Below are positions 61,193 to 64,000 of a DNA stretch of 64,000 nucleotides, one piece after another (position 1 is the stretch's first letter; each line of letters opens with the position of its first letter). Source of the DNA: Anaspis maculata (taxonomy: Eukaryota; Arthropoda; Insecta; Coleoptera; Scraptiidae); the NCBI GenBank assembly GCA_949128115.1, contig OX421963.1, positions 84,329,602 through 84,393,601 on the forward strand. The letters run 5' to 3'. The notes beneath the pieces were generated by a model, which did not search any database, was not told where the DNA came from, and saw nothing but the letters and a program-made list of their open reading frames with translations. A program made the translations under genes and the position numbers.

Positions 61193-61640
61193 AATATACC
61201 TCCCTATCCCTATAATAAATCACATCCGCTCGAATCTATTCAAGCCAAGTCGAGAGCCATTCTTGTCGGACCAACAGTACGACAACACTAAGAGCAGTCC
61301 AGTGTCGGCGATTAGTAAAAAATAGAACCGAACGCGGCGAACGCTGCAACAGCCTATTCTTTCATTTCCTGGGACGACGCTGGTCACCCCAAGGTCAGAC
61401 AAGACAACGTTACAGCACATCGTTACAGGCGTTCGTTACAACCACTGATGCTATGAAGCAATTCCACTCCCATGTGTGGTTTTGCGTTAGTGGTGTGTTG
61501 TGATCTAGGCGCGAGAATAGAAGGTTCACTTCAAAAAATAAAAAATACAAAAATGATCGATAACAGAAAATTGATGGAGTCTTTGTTATAGACTTTGGTG
61601 AATGTGTATTTTTCTCAAGTGGAAGTCGACGGCTCCCTGG
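61193..61640. other. Non-coding stretch
   Basis: No gene or repeat recognised beyond a run of gttac-like phrases near 61395-61440. Confidence 0.35.
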
Positions 61641-62560
61641 CAGTTGTAAAAGTTGTTGTGGAATTTAGTTGGTTGCCGCTCGAGGTCTTTGTGGATGTGT
61701 GAATGCCCAGCATGCAGTGGATTTGTTGATCTCTGACAAATCATGGCGAGTCGCGGATTGTTCGCAAGATCTTGTTTTGGAATATTTGGAACTTACGGAT
61801 GTCAATTCTAACTGCCTTGCTCCGAAAGCAACGGCCTTGTGTCAATAACAGGCGTATATCAGATTGGTAGATCAGCAGACCCCAGTTTACACGAAGAAAT
61901 CTTCTGTTCAGGAGAAGGTATCTACAGATTTGCAAGTCTTGCGTATCCTTGGTTGAGCTTTTCATCGATGTGGTAACACCAAGCAAGTTACCTGTATAGG
62001 TAAATGCCAAAATGCTTGACTGCATTTCTGTTCCAGTTGACTACATTCCTGGATATGTAGAGAAGCGGTCGGTCGCGTATCTTCCTCAACGTGGAGATCT
62101 TGAATTCACATTTGTTGGGTAGAATTCAATTCTACGTTTTTTTCGCCAATTTGTTACAAGGTTAACGGTGTCCCGAAGCTTGTCTATCGCAAGACTGAGG
62201 TCAATATTGTCTTAACATGGTATGTCGTGAATGAAGATGTTGAATTGCTACAATGCTCCTTTGCGATGATAATTCCTTCTGCACTTCCACTGAGTGAGTC
62301 CTGTTGTCCAAAAAAAAAACAATAGGGCTTGGAGATACTTGCTCAGATCCACTTTCATAACTTCATATTTCAGCCCATCAATCCACACTCGATCGAAAGC
62401 CTGAGCGACGCGACGTCTAGAAAAGCCATTGCTGTGTACTACCTTTCCACGAAGCCCTTCTCGATGGTTTTCCCTATTCGAACGAGCTGGTGGTTGCTTG
62501 ATGAGTTGATGACCTTTTTTGAAACCAAATTAGATGGATGAGATGACATCAGGGTTTTAA
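61641..62560 (-). pseudogene. Jockey-like LINE RT fragment (minus)
   Basis: Minus-strand translation shows RT motif A as AQAFDRVWIDGLKYEVMK around 62360-62410. A shifted NIFIHDIP (motif B end) and LVTNWRKK follow. Then frame 61741-62025 has RCFRSKAVRIDIRKFQIFQNKILRTIRDSP, the conserved basic segment of Jockey-type RT tails. Motif C (YADD type) is not visible, and stops occur between segments. The element is truncated at its 5' side or eroded beyond 62560. Confidence 0.65.
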
Positions 62561-63850
62561 AGTTCTTTGTCTATGCGAGCTTTGATGACTGTCTAGTAGC
62601 TTTAGCCTCCTTCTGCGAGCTCATTAGGACTAACATTGTCTGCAGGTCAGAGCTCAATGTCTTCACCTTCTTCCACGTGATTTTGCAAGAAATCGGTAAG
62701 GCTTTATGGGTATTCTTATCCACTAAGTTCCACAACCAGACTTGATTGGTGAAAAAGTCAAAAGTGGTGCGACTAGCCCCTGTTTCTCCTTGAAATAGAC
62801 TTAAGTTGATCTAATTTCAGTTCCTTAGCTAGGAATATCGAAACAGAATCGCACAAGGATCAAGATTCCATGAGAGAACGTTTTTATAACTGAGTAAGAG
62901 CATCAGTAACCAGTTCCATTCAGAGAAAGCATTTGAGTCACTGGAGGAGACTCGCAGGTGCTTTTCTGCTTCTCTTGAATCGGCTCACGGATGTTTTTCA
63001 AATGGAGAATGACACAGCTCCCAAAATTGAGCTGGGGCGCTCATCAAAACTTTAAGCAATCTAGACTGAACATTTTGAAAGTAGTGCCCCGACGAAAAAT
63101 GCACTTTTTGAAATTTGAAAGATTACCTGTATCTGGGCGTATCTCCACTGTGAAATGATTTTAAGAGAGTTTTTGTCTCCAAAATCCTGATTTTGCTGCA
63201 ACATTCTATCTATCGCTCACACTACGGAGCTAAAAATGTGTCAATTGGAGACTGCCCCCCCCCCCTCAGAAAACGCGGTGGTGACCGCACAATTTTTGTT
63301 CAATGTTACTGAAACGACCCCAGCTATCGTCTTGTACCCCTGAATGGGTAGGCAACCCATTATACTGGCATTTAATTCAACTTATTTGAATTAAATCACT
63401 TTTCCCGCTTTTGGAACCGCTTGGCCGATGATCATCTAGTATCAGGACGACATCCCGTTGTACCTCTCTTCTTGTTGTTCGATTATAGAGTTCTCGAGAT
63501 TGTTGAGACAGGTCTGACTACGAGTTTGAACGCAATAAGACACCGTTAAAGTTTTAACATAACATCAATCTATTGACTTCTATGTACAATTCAAAATGTT
63601 TAAATAATGGCTCGCTCCTATACCTAGTCCTACCTTCACATCGCAGGCTAAATTATCGAAGTGATCTAACCTATTCCCGAAGAGATAACTTTCCCCTAAT
63701 TATTTCAGACGTCCCAACACCCCAACCCTCCGACGAACACCTGACTCTACACCTTGACCGACATTTAATTCTGGCTGGCTTACGCGGTTCAAAGTTCCTT
63801 TTGTGGTTACATCAGATCCAACATTTATGTTAGTGTTAGAGGTTATGTTA
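62561..63850. other. Non-coding stretch
   Basis: A long C homopolymer lies at about 63247. gttaggttag-like phrases lie at 63828-63857. Frames at 63573-63909 overlap on opposite strands with no domain. Confidence 0.4.
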
Positions 63851-63851
63851 G

Positions 63852-64000
63852 GGTTAGGCCCGGCTTCTAGACACTGCAAAGAGAAGAGTGACTTCGACCA
63901 CGAATGCAATCTAAGATTTGTGGGCCGGTGTGTGCGGTGGCCCCCTTTTTGTGGAGCCTCTTTTCAAAGGCTAACGCTCTTTTTGGGCTATGGTTCTCTT
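63852..64000 (+). repeat. Dispersed repeat shared with 25474-25700 (runs off edge)
   Basis: gggttaggcccggcttctag, then tcttttcaaaggctaacgct, match the earlier copy in order and orientation. The element continues past the window. Confidence 0.6.

Noticed and set aside
1..64000. CRISPR array, bacterial operon or endosymbiont DNA
   Set aside because: No regularly spaced identical short repeats, no ribosome-binding-site-led gene clusters, and all coding traces are eukaryotic mobile elements.
1..64000. Endogenous virus with envelope gene
   Set aside because: The only retroelement with an open coding region goes from integrase straight to the polypurine tract; no env-like frame was seen.

Overview
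The window looks like AT-rich, repeat-dense animal nuclear DNA, most likely from an insect. It holds a BEL/Pao-type LTR retrotransposon, several decayed LINE fragments, tRNA-derived SINEs, hAT-type MITEs and many fold-back elements, with no bacterial gene arrangement and no long host reading frame. I cannot name the species; a hemipteran is only a guess.

The clearest single feature is a 6.27 kb BEL/Pao element at 18114-24384. It has 330/335 bp LTRs, a 5-bp target duplication (agtgt on both sides), a tRNA-Tyr-like primer binding site, a polypurine tract, and gag, protease, reverse transcriptase, RNase H and integrase in order. The coding region is broken by three frame changes and one in-frame stop. 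The third catalytic acidic residue of integrase is also a lysine, so this copy cannot be autonomous. By eye the LTRs differ at about eight substitutions plus one 5-bp indel, so the insertion is fairly recent.

The left third (1-17 kb) is gene-poor. It holds a tRNA-derived SINE, a tandem repeat (110-120 bp units) split by a 1.2 kb palindromic element, two more fold-back elements, an old 32-bp minisatellite, and a solo LTR at 13564-14068 with perfect TGTTACG/CGTAACA ends and a 4-bp duplication.

The middle (24-46 kb) is dominated by inverted repeats. These are a 2.4 kb element with CCAATNATTGG sites clustered at both ends, a 490-bp element with perfect 24-bp inverted ends, an 840-bp hAT MITE with an 8-bp duplication, and three adjacent giant palindromes (33.9-38.35, 38.36-39.35 and 39.8-42.1 kb). 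Several of these begin CAGGGTG or a close variant and sit at TA, suggesting one broad class of fold-back DNA elements.

The right third (45-64 kb) carries five minus-strand LINE fragments (C-terminal, endonuclease and RT-core pieces), a degenerate C2H2 zinc-finger pseudogene, three SINEs, several fold-back elements, and a second small hAT MITE with a perfect 8-bp duplication. Two minus-strand reading frames (16368-16607 and 57366-57608) could be host exons, but neither is established. Long stretches with no recognisable gene are listed as such.
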